From Ochrobactrum sp. BTU1 (GTDB lineage: Bacteria > Pseudomonadota > Alphaproteobacteria > Rhizobiales > Rhizobiaceae): a stretch of DNA of 64,000 nt. The DNA is taken from contig CP076354.1 in assembly GCA_018798825.1 (NCBI GenBank), positions 62,001-126,000 of the forward strand. Reading direction: 5' to 3'. A program made the translations under genes and the position numbers. The notes under the pieces are model-generated. The model ran no database searches, had not been told where the DNA came from, and saw only the letters and a list, made by a program, of their open reading frames with translations. Of the stretch, positions 46,187 through 59,000 are shown one piece after another; position 1 is the first letter of the stretch; each line of letters opens with the position of its first letter.

Positions 46187-47317
46187 ATGCTCTATGTACT
46201 GCCCGCCGTTCTGCTCCTGTTTTCACTGGCCTTCGTAATCGTTTGGGCCATCGATCAACTGCGCAGTTATCTTTTATGGTGTGCTCTCTGCTTCTTCTGC
46301 ATCGGCATTGCCATGCTTGCCCAGCTTGTCGATATACCTGCAGATGATGGGCAGAATACAATGCTCACCGCCACAATATATGTGCTGGGGGCTTTTGCTG
46401 GTGGACAGGGCATACTCCGCAGGTCAGGTCTTCGCTTGCCTGTCTGGTTTGGCCTTGTCAGTCTTGCTCTTATCTTCGGCGGGATCGTTTTCTTCCTTTA
46501 TCCCTATCCGAGCTTGCTTGGTCGGGTTTACGTCCTGAACTTCGGCTTGGCCTGTATGATCTTGGCCTATGTCTGGTATCTGCGCGGGCTTGTGCGCGGT
46601 TCGCAGGCCGACAAACTGATCCTCGGTATGTTGTTTCTGGTGGCGATACATATTTTCGTGCGAACGTCACTCACTGCACATTCCATCGTTGGAAATGACA
46701 CGGAAGTCGATTTTGCCTACACGCCGTTCTGGCAGTGGACGGTATTTTCTACCGCTGTTGCCTCTGTGATTGCAGGACTTGTGCTCTTTGCTGCAGCCGG
46801 TGCCGATCGATTCAGCGAGCTTGTTCATGAGCGGGACAGCGATCCATTAACCGGTCTGCTGAACCGGCGCGGTCTCGAAACCCGTATGAGCGCTTTAGGG
46901 CGTCATGATCTTTCGGGTTGGATCGTCGCCTGCGATATCGACTATTTCAAAACGATCAATGACGTTTATGGCCATGCAACGGGCGACGTTGTTCTGAAAG
47001 AGTTCGCAGAAATCCTTCAAGTACATTCCAGAGCGCGCGATCTGACGGCGCGCATAGGCGGGGAGGAGTTCATCATCTTCATCGATGATATGCCGGCGGA
47101 TGAAGCCTTTGCTTTGGTTGAACATATTCGGGAGGGCGTGAAGACACGCGAATTTTCGCGGCTGGCCAAAGGTGCGAATATTAGCTGTAGTTTTGGGGTG
47201 GTGCGGCTCAACAGCAAGGATGATTTCTGGCAGGCCGTGGAACGTGCAGACAAGGTCCTTTACACTGCCAAGGAAGCGGGACGCGATCGTACCTTGTTTG
47301 AAGAGAGAGGGGCGTGA
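46187..47317 (+). CDS. Membrane diguanylate cyclase (GGDEF)
   Basis: 376 residues. About seven hydrophobic segments (1-205) form an unnamed sensory part; then a GGDEF domain (about 212-370). The active motif is G-G-E-E-F in R-I-G-G-E-E-F-I-I-F. Five residues upstream is R-A-R-D, an RxxD product-inhibition site. It should make c-di-GMP, with feedback control. No EAL domain. Confidence 0.9.
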   Translation: MLYVLPAVLLLFSLAFVIVWAIDQLRSYLLWCALCFFCIGIAMLAQLVDIPADDGQNTMLTATIYVLGAFAGGQGILRRSGLRLPVWFGLVSLALIFGGIVFFLYPYPSLLGRVYVLNFGLACMILAYVWYLRGLVRGSQADKLILGMLFLVAIHIFVRTSLTAHSIVGNDTEVDFAYTPFWQWTVFSTAVASVIAGLVLFAAAGADRFSELVHERDSDPLTGLLNRRGLETRMSALGRHDLSGWIVACDIDYFKTINDVYGHATGDVVLKEFAEILQVHSRARDLTARIGGEEFIIFIDDMPADEAFALVEHIREGVKTREFSRLAKGANISCSFGVVRLNSKDDFWQAVERADKVLYTAKEAGRDRTLFEERGA

Positions 47318-47445
47318 TCTGTTCAACTCGTTCTTATGGGGACGAAGGTCGATAAAATTGCCGTGATGGTCGACAAGATGGCCCAAAGAGTGTGTTAGTA
47401 AGCCTTCCTATTGAAACTATTGCGAAGCGAGTTATCCAGAATCCA

Positions 47446-47865
47446 ATGAAATTTCAGCTCAATCCTGTCGTCGCCCGCCTTTTGTCACTGGTCACCATGT
47501 CGGTTGCTGTTTCATTGAGTGCTCCCTCAATGGCCATGACAGCACTTGAAAAGGCCCAGCTTGAAAAGCTCGATCCTGCAACGCGTCTTGAACAGCGCTG
47601 CGATGTCGAGGCGATGGAACAGATCAGCCGGGACGAGCGTAAGCTTTCCGTTGATAAGGTTTTGGCCTACGCTTTTTCTGATCCAGAAGTTTCAAATAAT
47701 ACGATCAAAGCAGGCGGAGCTGCTTTTCGCAGTCGCGAGCACTGGTATAAGCTTGCCTTCGTTTGCAAAACCGATGATGAGCACATCAATGTCGTTTCAT
47801 TCGACTATGATATTGGTGACGAGGTTCCGCAGGATCAGTGGGACAAGCATTATCTCGTCCCCTGA
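47446..47865 (+). CDS. DUF930 family protein
   Basis: 139 residues from the ATG at 47446 (the open frame begins earlier). A signal peptide precedes the DUF930 core L-D-P-A-T-R-L-E-Q-R-C-D-V-E-A-M-E-Q-I. One further Cys (V-C-K-T-D) could pair with the first. Likely periplasmic; function unknown. Confidence 0.78.
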   Translation: MKFQLNPVVARLLSLVTMSVAVSLSAPSMAMTALEKAQLEKLDPATRLEQRCDVEAMEQISRDERKLSVDKVLAYAFSDPEVSNNTIKAGGAAFRSREHWYKLAFVCKTDDEHINVVSFDYDIGDEVPQDQWDKHYLVP

Positions 47866-47891
47866 TTAATATCGCCCATTTAGCGGAACAT

Positions 47892-48275
47892 TTATTCCTC
47901 ACTATCGTCGGCGCGGCAGGCTGAAAGCAGCGTCACTTCTTTGGCGGTATGATCTGCCTCAAGGTGACTAAGTACAGCCTGACCGTCTTTTTCAGCCCAG
48001 CGATAGCTGTCCTGCTCGTCCAGAGCGACATATTTCTTGAGACTTTCGTGCCATTGCAGGGCGACCATTTTTCCCTCGGCATCCAGCACCGCAAAAGCCG
48101 GAAGATCACCTGTTTTGATATAGGTTACAGGCACGACGACGCCGCGTTCACATATATAATCGATACGTTCCACGGTTTTCTGTTCCACGGTTTCAGCATG
48201 GGCAGGGAGGATTTGGGCGAGGGCTGCAACGCTCAGTGATGTCAGCAAAACAGACGTTTTATATTTCATTGTCAT
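47892..48275 (-). CDS. MliC-like lysozyme inhibitor domain protein
   Basis: 127 residues with a signal peptide (about 1-27). The mature part has I-D-Y-I-C-E-R-G-V-V-V-P-V-T-Y-I and A-L-Q-W ... Y-R-W-A-E-K-D-G-Q-A-V-L-S, similar to the MliC beta-barrel, with two Cys for one disulfide. It may protect peptidoglycan from host or plant lysozyme. The match is by pattern. Confidence 0.6.
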   Translation of the reverse strand: MTMKYKTSVLLTSLSVAALAQILPAHAETVEQKTVERIDYICERGVVVPVTYIKTGDLPAFAVLDAEGKMVALQWHESLKKYVALDEQDSYRWAEKDGQAVLSHLEADHTAKEVTLLSACRADDSEE

Positions 48276-48721
48276 CGACCTCTTTCAGTTTTTTGGAACC
48301 GCTTATGCGGATCAACCGCGGCGAAGATTTGTTGGTTTTAATTCACTAATAAAATCCGACTTAAAAACCGAATATTTTTGAAAAGCGATGCAACGAAATT
48401 CAACTTCGCCCGTTCTTAACCTGCTGGTCGTTAGATCGGCCGGGGCCCGGAGTAAATTTGCCCCCGCAATCCCAATCCGGGTCCCACCCTATTGAGGGTG
48501 AATATTGATATGAGAACTGGGATCTCTTCAATCACCACATTGATAATTATTACCTCTGCTCCAGCTTATGGAGATGAGCGCTAGAATTTTATTCCTCGTA
48601 ATTCGTTAGGATTGCTTAGAATTTCCGAACTGCTTTCAAATAAGAGAAACGTTGTGGCATCCTGTGAGCAAAAACCTCTGATACTGTTTCATCAATAGAA
48701 CGCGGAGAGGTGGCCCTGAAC
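48276..48721 (+). promoter_or_regulatory. Upstream region of the sulfate importer operon
   Basis: 446 bases without a normal gene. It holds an inverted repeat CACCCT-ATTG-AGGGTG at 48485-48500 and a 24-codon reading frame (48510-48584) with a signal-peptide-like translation. Promoter and regulator sites for sbp must lie here but cannot be identified. Confidence 0.4.
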
Positions 48722-49756
48722 ATGTCGAAGAACCTATCGAAATTTTCATTTGCACTTGCGGCGTTTGTAGCGACGGCAACGCTTGCAGGTGGCATCCAGA
48801 CAAGTCATGCTGATCAGACACTGTTGAACGTGTCCTATGATCCAACGCGTGAGCTTTATAAAGATTATAATGCAGCTTTCGCAAAGCACTGGAAAGAGGA
48901 AACGGGTGAGACCGTCACCATCCGCGCTTCGCATGGTGGGTCGGGCAAGCAGGCGCGCTCAGTGATCGATGGCGTGAAGGCTGACGTTGTCACGCTTGCG
49001 CTTGAAAGCGATATCGATGCAATCGTCGAGCATACGGGCAAGATCGACAAGGAATGGCGCAAGCGCCTGCCTGATAATTCCTCGCCTTACACGTCAACAA
49101 TCGTCTTCCTCGTTCGCAAGGGTAATCCGAAGGCGATCAAGGACTGGGGCGATCTCGTCAAGGATGGCGTCGAGGTCATCACTCCGAACCCCAAGACATC
49201 AGGCGGTGCGCGCTGGAATTATCTCGCGGCCTGGGCCTGGGCTCACAAGCAATATGGCGGTGATGAAGCCAAGATAAAGGAATATATCGGCGAACTTTTC
49301 CGCCATGTTCCGGTGCTTGATACGGGCGCGCGCGGCTCAACCACGACATTCGTACAGCGTCAGCTCGGTGATGTGCTGCTGGCTTGGGAAAACGAAGCCT
49401 ATCTTTCGATTGCTGAGTTTGGCGAAGATGCTTTTGATATCGTCGTCCCACCACAGTCCATACTTGCCGAGCCACCAGTCGCTCTCGTTGACAAGAACGC
49501 AGACGACAACGGCACCCGCAAAGTTGCTGAAGCCTATCTCGAATATCTCTATTCGCCAGAAGGACAGGCCATCGCAGCCAAGCATTTTTATCGTCCGTCC
49601 AAGCCTGATGTCATTCCCGCTGACCAGAAGCGCGAATTCCCTCAGTTGCAGCTTGTGACGATTGATGATCCAATCTTTGGTGGTTGGGCCAAGGCACAGC
49701 CTTATCATTTCGGTGACGGAGGCACTTTCGACCAGATCTACAAGCCTGCAAAATAA
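48722..49756 (+). CDS. sbp: Sulfate/thiosulfate-binding protein
   Basis: The ATG at 48722 gives 344 residues; a GTG at 48710 is less likely as it overlaps the purine-rich SD. A signal peptide ends at S-H-A. Family blocks are [22 protein letters not shown] and T-L-A-L-E-S-D-I-D. Periplasmic receptor for the CysTWA transporter downstream. Confidence 0.94.
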   Translation: MSKNLSKFSFALAAFVATATLAGGIQTSHADQTLLNVSYDPTRELYKDYNAAFAKHWKEETGETVTIRASHGGSGKQARSVIDGVKADVVTLALESDIDAIVEHTGKIDKEWRKRLPDNSSPYTSTIVFLVRKGNPKAIKDWGDLVKDGVEVITPNPKTSGGARWNYLAAWAWAHKQYGGDEAKIKEYIGELFRHVPVLDTGARGSTTTFVQRQLGDVLLAWENEAYLSIAEFGEDAFDIVVPPQSILAEPPVALVDKNADDNGTRKVAEAYLEYLYSPEGQAIAAKHFYRPSKPDVIPADQKREFPQLQLVTIDDPIFGGWAKAQPYHFGDGGTFDQIYKPAK

Positions 49757-49807
49757 TCCAGTTAGGACGCAGTCATCCGACAAATCAATAAAAGGGAACA
49801 AATATTG

Positions 49808-50674
49808 ATGTCTTCGCGCCCTGCACCGGTCAGAGCAGGGTGGCATTTTAGAAAACCGAGTGTCATTCCGGGCTTCGGACTGACACTCGGTTTTAGTGTC
49901 GCCTATTTGACCCTTCTCATTCTTATCCCGCTGGCAGCTCTGGTTCTGCGCTCGACAGATGTCGGCTTTGCAGGTTTCTGGCGTATCATCACCGATGAAC
50001 GCACGATCAGAGCTCTTGAAACGAGCTTCGGCACTGCTTTCATTGCAGCTCTCATCAATGTTGTATTTGGTGTGATCCTGGCATGGGTTCTGGTGCGTTA
50101 TCGCTTCCCGGGGCGGCGGTTTATCGACGCGATTGTCGATATTCCTTTCGCACTGCCCACAGCTGTCGCCGGCATCGCGCTTGCCTCGATCTACGCACCA
50201 AATGGATGGATCGGCAGTCTGCTTGCACCTTTCAATATTCGGATCGCGTTTTCGCGCGCCGGCATCGTGGTGGCGCTGATTTTTATAGGTCTCCCGTTTG
50301 TGGTGCGCACTGTTCAGCCGATCATGGAGGAAATCAGCCGTGAGGTTGAGGAGGCCGCTGCCACATTGGGTGCATCACGCTTTCAAACAATCTGGCGTGT
50401 GCTTCTGCCCAGCTTGCAACCTGCCGTTCTGACCGGCTTTGCGCTCGCTTTTGCGCGTGGAGTTGGCGAATACGGTTCGGTGATCTTCATTGCGGGCAAC
50501 ACACCCTATGTGTCTGAAATAGCGCCCTTGCTGATCGTTATCCGGCTTGAAGAATATGATTATGCCGGTGCCACCGCGCTTGCGACTGTGATGTTGGCGC
50601 TGTCGTTTGCCATGTTGCTGTTCATCAATCTGATCCAGTCCTGGACAAGAAGGAAGTACGGCCATGTCGAATAA
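49808..50674 (+). CDS. cysT: Sulfate ABC transporter permease CysT
   Basis: 288 residues with six transmembrane helices. The permease loop is [18 protein letters not shown]. Overlaps cysW by 11 bases. Confidence 0.94.
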   Translation: MSSRPAPVRAGWHFRKPSVIPGFGLTLGFSVAYLTLLILIPLAALVLRSTDVGFAGFWRIITDERTIRALETSFGTAFIAALINVVFGVILAWVLVRYRFPGRRFIDAIVDIPFALPTAVAGIALASIYAPNGWIGSLLAPFNIRIAFSRAGIVVALIFIGLPFVVRTVQPIMEEISREVEEAAATLGASRFQTIWRVLLPSLQPAVLTGFALAFARGVGEYGSVIFIAGNTPYVSEIAPLLIVIRLEEYDYAGATALATVMLALSFAMLLFINLIQSWTRRKYGHVE

Positions 50675-51527
50675 TGTGTCAGCTTCCACGCAAAGCGCCG
50701 TAACGGAAAGCCTGCCGACACGGATCTTGTTGATCGCGATCGCACTTGTATTTCTGGCGCTGTTTCTCATCTTGCCGGTGATAGCGGTTTTCGTCGAAGC
50801 TTTCCGCAAAGGCGCGGGCGAATATTTTGCAGCTTTGGTTGAACCGGATGCCTGGGCAGCTATCAAACTGACGCTGCTGGTCACTGTCATTGCGGTGCCG
50901 CTTAACCTCGTGTTCGGTGTTGCAGCAGCATGGGCCATCGCCAAGTTTGAGTTTAAAGGCAAGGCACTTCTCACCACGCTTATAGATCTGCCATTCTCAG
51001 TATCACCGGTTATTTCCGGTCTGGTTTTTGTGCTGTTGTTTGCAAGTCATAGCGTTCTGGGGCCTTGGCTCTCAAGTCATGGCATCGATATCCTGTTTGC
51101 AGTTCCCGGGATTGTTCTGGCAACGTTATTTGTGACGTTCCCATTCGTGGCCCGTGAGCTTATTCCGCTGATGCAGGAGCAGGGAAGCGGTGATGAGGAG
51201 GCCGCAATCTCGCTGGGAGCCAATGGATGGCAGACGTTCCGCTATGTTACCTTGCCCAATATCAAATGGGGCCTTCTCTATGGCGTTCTGCTTTGCAATG
51301 CGCGCGCGATGGGTGAGTTTGGCGCCGTGTCTGTGGTGTCTGGCCACATTCGTGGGCTCACAAACACAATGCCACTGCATGTCGAAATCCTTTATAACGA
51401 GTATAATTTCGTCGCGGCCTTTGCAGTTGCGTCTCTTTTGGCGTTGCTCGCCCTTGTCACCTTGGCGATCAAAGCTTTCCTTGAACTGCGTTACGGCGAT
51501 GAACTTGCTGGCGGTAACGGGCACTAA
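50664..51527 (+). CDS. cysW: Sulfate ABC transporter permease CysW
   Basis: 287 residues, six helices, permease loop [17 protein letters not shown]. Forms the channel with CysT. The C-terminal [10 protein letters not shown] segment is usual for CysW. Confidence 0.94.
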   Translation: MSNNVSASTQSAVTESLPTRILLIAIALVFLALFLILPVIAVFVEAFRKGAGEYFAALVEPDAWAAIKLTLLVTVIAVPLNLVFGVAAAWAIAKFEFKGKALLTTLIDLPFSVSPVISGLVFVLLFASHSVLGPWLSSHGIDILFAVPGIVLATLFVTFPFVARELIPLMQEQGSGDEEAAISLGANGWQTFRYVTLPNIKWGLLYGVLLCNARAMGEFGAVSVVSGHIRGLTNTMPLHVEILYNEYNFVAAFAVASLLALLALVTLAIKAFLELRYGDELAGGNGH

Positions 51528-51595
51528 TAACCTATAGATGAGAATAAGCCGCCCAAGCTTTAGCTTAGCGTTGGCGGTAGGGGAAAGGATTGGGA

Positions 51596-52678
51596 ATGGA
51601 AGTTCGTGTCGCCGGTGTGCGTAAAGAGTTTGCTCGCTTTCCGGCATTGCATAATGTGTCGCTGGACATCCGTTCGAGCGAGTTGATTGCTTTGCTTGGA
51701 CCATCTGGCTCAGGCAAGACGACCTTGCTGCGCTTGATAGCCGGGCTGGAAAAGCCAACGGAAGGTGCAATTTATTTTGGTGAGGAAGACGCCTCGCACA
51801 AAAGTGTCCAGGAGCGCAACGTCGGCTTCGTGTTCCAGCACTATGCATTGTTTCGTCATATGACGGTCGCAGAGAATATTGGCTTTGGTCTGAAGGTTCG
51901 CCCAGGCAGCACGCGTCCAGCCAGCGCTGAAATCAGACGCCGCGCGCTCGAACTGCTTGATCTGGTGCAACTGAAGGGGCTTGAAAACCGCTATCCTTCG
52001 CAGCTTTCAGGCGGTCAGCGCCAGCGTGTTGCGCTTGCACGCGCCATGGCAATCGAGCCAAAGGTTCTTCTTCTCGATGAACCATTCGGCGCTCTTGATG
52101 CACAGGTACGCAAAGAGCTGCGTCGTTGGTTGCGCGAAATTCATGACAAGACCGGTCACACGACCGTTTTTGTGACGCACGATCAGGATGAAGCGCTGGA
52201 ATTGGCGGATCGTGTCGTGGTCATGAGTCAGGGACGAATCGAGCAGATCGGTACACCGGACGAGGTTTATGACACCCCTAATTCTCCCTTCGTCTATGGC
52301 TTTATCGGCGAATCCAGCACTCTTCCTGTCCGTGTCGAGAATGGTGAAGTTTGGCTCGCAGATCGCAATATCGGACTGACTGCGAATGGCGCTGCGGACG
52401 GTGAAGCGCAGCTTTTCTTCCGTCCCCATGACGTCGAACTGCTCGAGGGATGTGGTGGCTGTATTGCCGGAACGGTCATTGCAAGCCGCAGATCCGGCGG
52501 CAAACGGCGGGTAGAACTTGAGATCGGAGGCTCTCGCGAGCGTGTCGAGATTGAGATTCCCGCTGAACATCCGGCGGCAGAGAAAAGCCGCATCGCTTTC
52601 CGCCCTCGCTATTGGCAGGTTTTTGGAAACGAGGATGCTGAAAACGCCGCTGATCAAGCACCGGCTTTGGCAGAGTAA
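51596..52678 (+). CDS. cysA: Sulfate ABC transporter ATP-binding protein CysA
   Basis: 360 residues from the ATG at 51596 (AAGGA upstream; a TTG lies two codons earlier). Walker A G-P-S-G-S-G-K-T, signature L-S-G-G-Q-R-Q-R, Walker [12 protein letters not shown], and a C-terminal TOBE-like domain (about 240-345). Drives sulfate/thiosulfate uptake. Confidence 0.94.
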   Translation: MEVRVAGVRKEFARFPALHNVSLDIRSSELIALLGPSGSGKTTLLRLIAGLEKPTEGAIYFGEEDASHKSVQERNVGFVFQHYALFRHMTVAENIGFGLKVRPGSTRPASAEIRRRALELLDLVQLKGLENRYPSQLSGGQRQRVALARAMAIEPKVLLLDEPFGALDAQVRKELRRWLREIHDKTGHTTVFVTHDQDEALELADRVVVMSQGRIEQIGTPDEVYDTPNSPFVYGFIGESSTLPVRVENGEVWLADRNIGLTANGAADGEAQLFFRPHDVELLEGCGGCIAGTVIASRRSGGKRRVELEIGGSRERVEIEIPAEHPAAEKSRIAFRPRYWQVFGNEDAENAADQAPALAE

Positions 52679-52715
52679 AATCTGTCGTCAGGACCGGTTC
52701 AGTCCTGCACTATTA

Positions 52716-52758
52716 TGAAGACATCCACCTCTTTTCCGAGATGTGGATGTCTTTTTTC
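52716..52758 (+). terminator. Terminator of the sulfate importer operon
   Basis: AAGACATCCAC and GTGGATGTCTT arms around a 14-base loop, followed by TTTT. A smaller hairpin (AGGAC ... GTCCT, 52690-52706) precedes it. Confidence 0.85.
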
Positions 52759-53068
52759 ATTCAAGGGGCAGAAAAGTCCCGCAAGGCATTTTCGCAAACT
52801 ATTACGCAGAGTAGTATTATTCTTATTTTCAGTATGTTAGGGTTGTAAAAGCCGGATATTTCATAACGCAACATTAATGTTCGGAAAGAATTGTGCGTTG
52901 CGATTTAAACGGTTTGAATATCAGCACAGCCCGTCGTCGCATTTTGGCCAAATGATATCGACATTCAGGGAACGAATTACGGATACTGTCGTTTTTCTGA
53001 ATTGAAACTCTATTTAGTATTCACCCGCCGCATTCAACTCATTCCCTTCGGAAAGGCTGTTAAGGCAC
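52759..53068. other. AT-rich upstream region of cgs
   Basis: 310 bases with no gene. Presumably holds the cgs promoter; I see no pair of boxes with acceptable spacing. CTTCGGAAAGG ends 18 bases before the ATG. Confidence 0.4.
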
Positions 53069-56000
53069 ATGCCGGAATTGTCTTCTTCGCCGTCTAATTC
53101 GTCCATTGCCGATCGCAAGACTTCGGATCAGATTCCGCCCGAACAACCTTCTCCGATACGTGCTCTTTACAAAACAGAGGACGAGCTGCGCGAGCTTGCG
53201 GCATCCGTTGCGCGCGGAGATGAGCTGGCTTTGCCAGGTTATCTGCCTTTCGAATATGATGAGCGATTGTCTGAAAACGGTAAGCTGATCCTTCACGCCT
53301 ACCGCTCTTCTGACGCTGCGTCTCGCGCGGGCGAGACCATCACGCCTGCTGCACAGTGGCTTCTCGACAACCACTATCAGATTGACAAAACCGTCCAGCA
53401 GACCCGCCGGGATTTGCCACGCAAGTTTATCCGCCAGCTGCCGACTTACGCAGCCATGAAGGACATGCCGCGTATTTTCGCGCTCGCCTGGCTTTATGTG
53501 GCGCATACAGACAGCAACTTTTCTCTTAAGTCTCTGACTGCGCTTGTGCAGGGTTTCCAGACCGTCGAGCCGCTGAAGATTGGTGAATTGTGGGCGCTGC
53601 CATCAGCTGTGCGCTATTTTCTAATTGAAAATGCGCGTCGTCTGGCGCTGCGCGTTGATCGCGCACGCAACATGCGCAATCTCGCTAACACTGCGGCCGA
53701 CCGCATTGTGATTGCTGCAAATGAGGCAGAACTGGAAACGGTTCTCGCGCAATACAATCAAGCCGCGCGCGACAGCACCTTTGCCACGCATCTGCTTTAT
53801 CGCCTGCGCAGCGCCTCAACCGATACGTCGGCAGCTTCAAGCTGGCTTGAACGTATTCTCGATCAGGAAGGCAGCAACGCAGAAGACGCCATCGTAGAAG
53901 AACATGCCCGCCAGTCCACTGGCGGCGTGACGATGGGCAATGTCATCACCAGCCTCAAGAGAATTGACGATATCGACTGGGAGACCTGGTTTGAAACCGT
54001 CAACGAGGTCGATGCGATCCTGCGCGATCATAGCGATTTCGAGCTGCTCGATTTCCGCTCGCGCAATGCGTATCGCGTGACGATTGAAAAGCTCGCTCGT
54101 TTCTCGAATATGAGCGAAATCGATATCACATGGGCCGCACTCAAGCTTGCAGAAGACAGCAAGGTTGGTGAGGCTCAGGCGGAAGGCAAAGGCTCGATTG
54201 CCTATTACCTTTCCGGCGACGGTCGGAAGGAACTCGAACAGCTTTGTGGATATAAAGCGCCCTTTGGCGTGAAAGCCCTGCGTTGCTATCGTGGTCTTGG
54301 CTTGCTCGGTCTTTTCATTCCGACCGCCATCTTCACGATCCTGATCCTGACAATCGTCAATTACTGCATGATGAAGGCGGGGCTTTCTGCGGATCTGCGC
54401 ACGCTGTTCACGCTGCTTGCGCTTTTCCCGGCAATGGATGCTTCCTATTCACTGTTCAACGCGCTTGTGCCGTGGTTCGTGCAGCCAACACGTCTGATCG
54501 GATTTGAATATAAGGAAGGCTTGCCAGCCGAAGCACGGACACTGGTTGCCGTGCCGACCTTGATCACGTCTCGAGATTCTATCGACGAGCAGATCCGCAA
54601 TCTGGAAGTCCATTATCTGACCAATCCGCGCGGCGAGATCTATTTCTCGCTTGTCAGCGACTGGACGGATGCCAAGCAGGAAATCACGCCTGCTGACATG
54701 GAAATCTATGAATATGCGCGTGAAGAAATCGCCAAGCTCAATGAGCACTATACCGGCAATGACCAGCCTCGTTTCTTCCTGCTTCACCGCCGCCGCCTTT
54801 ATAATGAAAAGCAGGGCTGCTGGATGGGCTGGGAGCGCAAGCGCGGTAAGCTGCATGAGCTGAATCTGCTGCTGCGCGGCGATCAGGATACGAGTTATTT
54901 CCCTGCCGACGCTCGCCTGCCGAAAGACATCAAATATGTGATGACGCTCGACGCTGATACGCGTCTGACGCCGGAATCCGTCACCCATCTTGTGGGTAAG
55001 CTCAGCCATCCGCTGAACCGCCCTGTTTTCGATGACAAGACTGGTCGCGTTGTTCGTGGTTATGGCATTTTGCAGCCACGCGTTACGCCATCGCTGACCA
55101 CTGGCGACGAAGCTTCGTTCCTGCAGCGCGTCTTCTCGGTCAATCGCGGTATCGATCCTTACGTCTTTGCCGTTTCTGACACCTATCAGGACTTGCTGGG
55201 CGAAGGCACATTCACCGGCAAGGGCCTTTACGATATCGATGCCTTTGAAGCAGCGCTGAAAGATCGCGTGGCTGAAAACACGCTGCTCAGCCACGACCTT
55301 CTCGAAGGCGGCTATGCGCGTGCAGCGCTTGTCAGCGATGTTGAAGTCGTTGAAGATTACCCGACCGGATACAATGTCGACGTATCGCGCCATCATCGTT
55401 GGGCGCGTGGTGACTGGCAGCTTCTGCCGTGGCTGTTCTCGGCAAGCCGCGGCGTCAGCACCATTACGCGCTGGAAGATGATCGACAATCTGCGTCGCTC
55501 GCTCAATCCGATCATGTGGCTGCTCGCTTCGGTGATCGGCTGGAGCATTCTGCCGCTTGGTGTGGCTGCCGTCTGGCAGGCCTTCCTGATCGTGAGCATG
55601 TTCGTGGCGCCGACTTTCGGTATCGTCACCAATCTCATTCCGTCGAATATGGACTATTCGCTGAAGGGCCATGCGCAATCGGTTCTGACTGATATCGCAC
55701 TTGGCACGGCTGATGTCGCGCTGCGCACAACCTTCATCGCCCATTCGGCATTCCTTATGGCCGATGCAATCGTACGCACGATTTATCGTCTGTTCGTATC
55801 GCATCGCGATCTGCTCGAATGGAAAACAGCAGCGCAGGCAAAATCGTCGCCTGATACGCTCCTCTATTATTTCCAGCTCATGTGGCCTGCTATGGTCATC
55901 GCCGGCCTTGCGGTCTTTATCCCGCTCGGTGCCGACAGCCATGCAGCGCTGATTGCAGCACCGTTTGCTGTGATCTGGTTTGCCTCGCCACTGATTGCCT

Positions 56001-59000
56001 GGCTCGTCAGCCGGTCGGCCAAGCCGCAGGATACGCTGGAAGTGCTGTCTTCCGACAAGTCGGATCTGCGCCGCTATGCGCGCCGCACATGGCGCTACTT
56101 CGCCGAATTTGCGAATGATGAGAATAACCATCTGCCACCGGACAACTTCCAGGAAGACCCGGCACCTATTGTGGCGCAGCGCACCTCGCCAACCAATATC
56201 GGTGTCTATGTTCTGTCTGTTGTTGCTGCGCGCGATTTCGGCTGGATCGGCTTTGACGAAACGCTGAACCGCATTGAATCCACCGTCACCACGCTTGAAA
56301 AGATGGAGAAGTATCAGGGCCATCTCTACAACTGGTATGAAACAAACACGCTGACGCCGATGCGTCCGCTCTATGTTTCTGCGGTCGATAGCGGCAATCT
56401 TGCCGGTCATCTCGTGACACTATCTTCGGCATTGGAAGAATGGGCGGAAGCGCCGAGCGTCTATGTTCAGGGCGATCTCGATGGCATCCTCGATGTCAAC
56501 GATATCCTTGAAGAATGCATCGCGCAGATTCCGGATGATCGCCGAATCCTGCGTCCGCTTCGTCGTCGCCTGGAAGAGCGGATTGCCAATTTCCGCCGTG
56601 CGGTCCGCACCATCAAGGAAGAGCCGGAAACAGCATCTTTCCGCACAATCAATCTGTCGCTGTTTGCGACCGACATTGTGCGCCTGATGGAAGAACTCGA
56701 CAGCGAGATCGAAACACCGGCAAGCGCCGAGGCCAAGGAATGGGCCAATATTCTGGTCGATACTTGCAAGGCGCATACCGACGATTCCGTTGGTGAACAC
56801 AACACGGACGATCTGCGTGAACGTCTGCGCAATCTGGCAGGACGTTCGCGTCAGCTGGCGTTCGACATGCAGTTCGGCTTCCTTGAACGCAAAGAGCGTC
56901 GCCTTCTCTCCATCGGCTTCCGCGTGCAGGAAAACGAGCTGGATGAAAGCTGCTACGACCTTCTGGCTTCCGAAGCCCGTCTTGCCAGCTTGTTTGCAAT
57001 TGCCAAGGGCGATGTGCCGGTCGAACATTGGTTCAAGCTCGGTCGCCTTCTGGTGCCTGTGGGCTGGAAGGGCGCTCTGCTCTCCTGGTCCGGCTCGATG
57101 TTTGAATATCTGATGCCGCCGCTGGTCATGTCCGAGCCGCTTGGCTCGCTGCTTGACCAGACCAACAAGCTCGTTGTGCAGCGCCAGATCGATTATGCCA
57201 CCTCGCGCGGTCTGCCATGGGGTATCTCGGAAGCTGCCTTCAATGCGCGCGACGCGCATATGAATTACCAATATTCCAACTTTGGCGTGCCAAATCTGGG
57301 CCTTCAGCGCGGCCTGTCGCGTAATGCTGTTATCGCGCCTTATGCAAGCTTGCTTGCAGCGCAGTACCAGCCAGCAGCAGCCGTCGCGAATTTGAAGCGT
57401 CTGGCAAAGCTCGGTGCGCTTGGCCGCTATGGCTTCCACGATTCGGTAGACTTCACACCATCGCGTGTTCGCGAAGGCGAAACCTGCGCAGTCGTGAAAA
57501 ACTACTATGCTCACCACCATGGCATGGCGATCATCGCGGTCAACAACGTGATTTTCGAAGGCCGTATGCGTGAGCGTTTCCATTCCGATCCGGTGATCGA
57601 AGCGGCCGAGCTTCTGCTGCAGGAAAAGGCACCACGCGAAATCCCGATGATCTACGCCAAGACGGAAAATCCGATGCGTGTGGATTCGGGCGGCTTCGAC
57701 GATGCACCAATGCGCATCATCGATGTGCCTTTCAAGGCACCGCGCACAACGCATATGATGTCCAATGGTCAATATGCGCTGATGGTCACGGCCAACGGTT
57801 CCGGTTACAGCCGCTGGCATAATTGGGACATCACGCGTTTCCACGCCGATGCGTCGGAAGACCTTCAGGGCAGCTTCCTGTTCCTGCGCGATATGGAAAG
57901 CGGTTACTGGTGGTCGGCGACCGGCGAGCCGGTGCGCAATCCGGAAGAAGAAACCAAGACCGTCTTCACTGAAGACAAGGCCGAGTTCTACAAGACTGCC
58001 GGCGACTTCAAGACAGTCGTGGAAGTGATCGTGTCATCGGAATCCGATGGTGAAGGCCGCAGGCTCGATATCATCAACACCTCTGCGCGTGATCGCGTCA
58101 TTGAAGTGACGTCCTATTCCGAACTGGTGCTGACTGACAGCGACAGCGATGCCGCACATCCAGCCTTCGCTAAGATGTTCGTCGAAACGGAAATCGCGGA
58201 TAATGGCTCAACCATCTATGCGAAGCGTCGCAAGCGCGCACCGTCCGATCCGGATATTCATATCGCACATTTCGTTACCGATCTGTCCGGTTCGATCCGC
58301 GAAACGGAAGTCGAAACCGATCGTCGCGCATTCATCGGTCGCGGCCGTTCGCTGCGCGATGCGGCGGCCTTTGATGAAGGTGCAACTTTCACCGGCAGCC
58401 AGGGCTGTGTGCTTGATCCGATTGCATCGGTGCGCACGCGTGTCCGCGTTCCGGCTCATAAAAAGGTAAGCCTTGTTTTCTGGACCTTCGCAGGCGGTAG
58501 CCGCGATGCGGTGGAGCATGCTGTTGCAACTCATCGTCATCCGGAAACCTTCGTCCGCGAATACTCGCTGTCATGGACGAGCTCGCAGGTGCAGCTCTAC
58601 CATATCGGCATCAAGCCAGCGGAAGCAGCCGACTATCAGAAGGTTGCCGCCTATCTGCTCTATCCGGAGCGGACCATGCGTCAGCCGCCGGAAACTATTG
58701 CGGCAGGTCTTGGCAAACAATCCGACCTCTGGCCGATGTCGATCTCGGGTGATTATCCGATCTTTGCCTTGCGCATCGACAATGAAGCCGATCTCGACGT
58801 GCTTCGTGGCGTCTTGCGCGCGCAGGAATACTGGCGCAGCAAGGGGCTCACCGTGGATGTGGTGGCGGTAAACGAACGCGCCTTCTCCTATGCGCAGGAT
58901 ACCCAGCGCGCGATTGACTGGATCATCGAGGGCTTCCGTGCCCGCGGTGGCGGTCAGCCGCATATCTTTGCGGTTCGTCGCGATCAGATGAGCGAGGAAA

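Noticed and set aside
54449..57844. Long open frames on the minus strand (653 and 474 codons) inside cgs
   Set aside because: They are antisense to a well-supported family and read as odd, His/Arg/Cys-rich protein; a common shadow of GC-rich coding.
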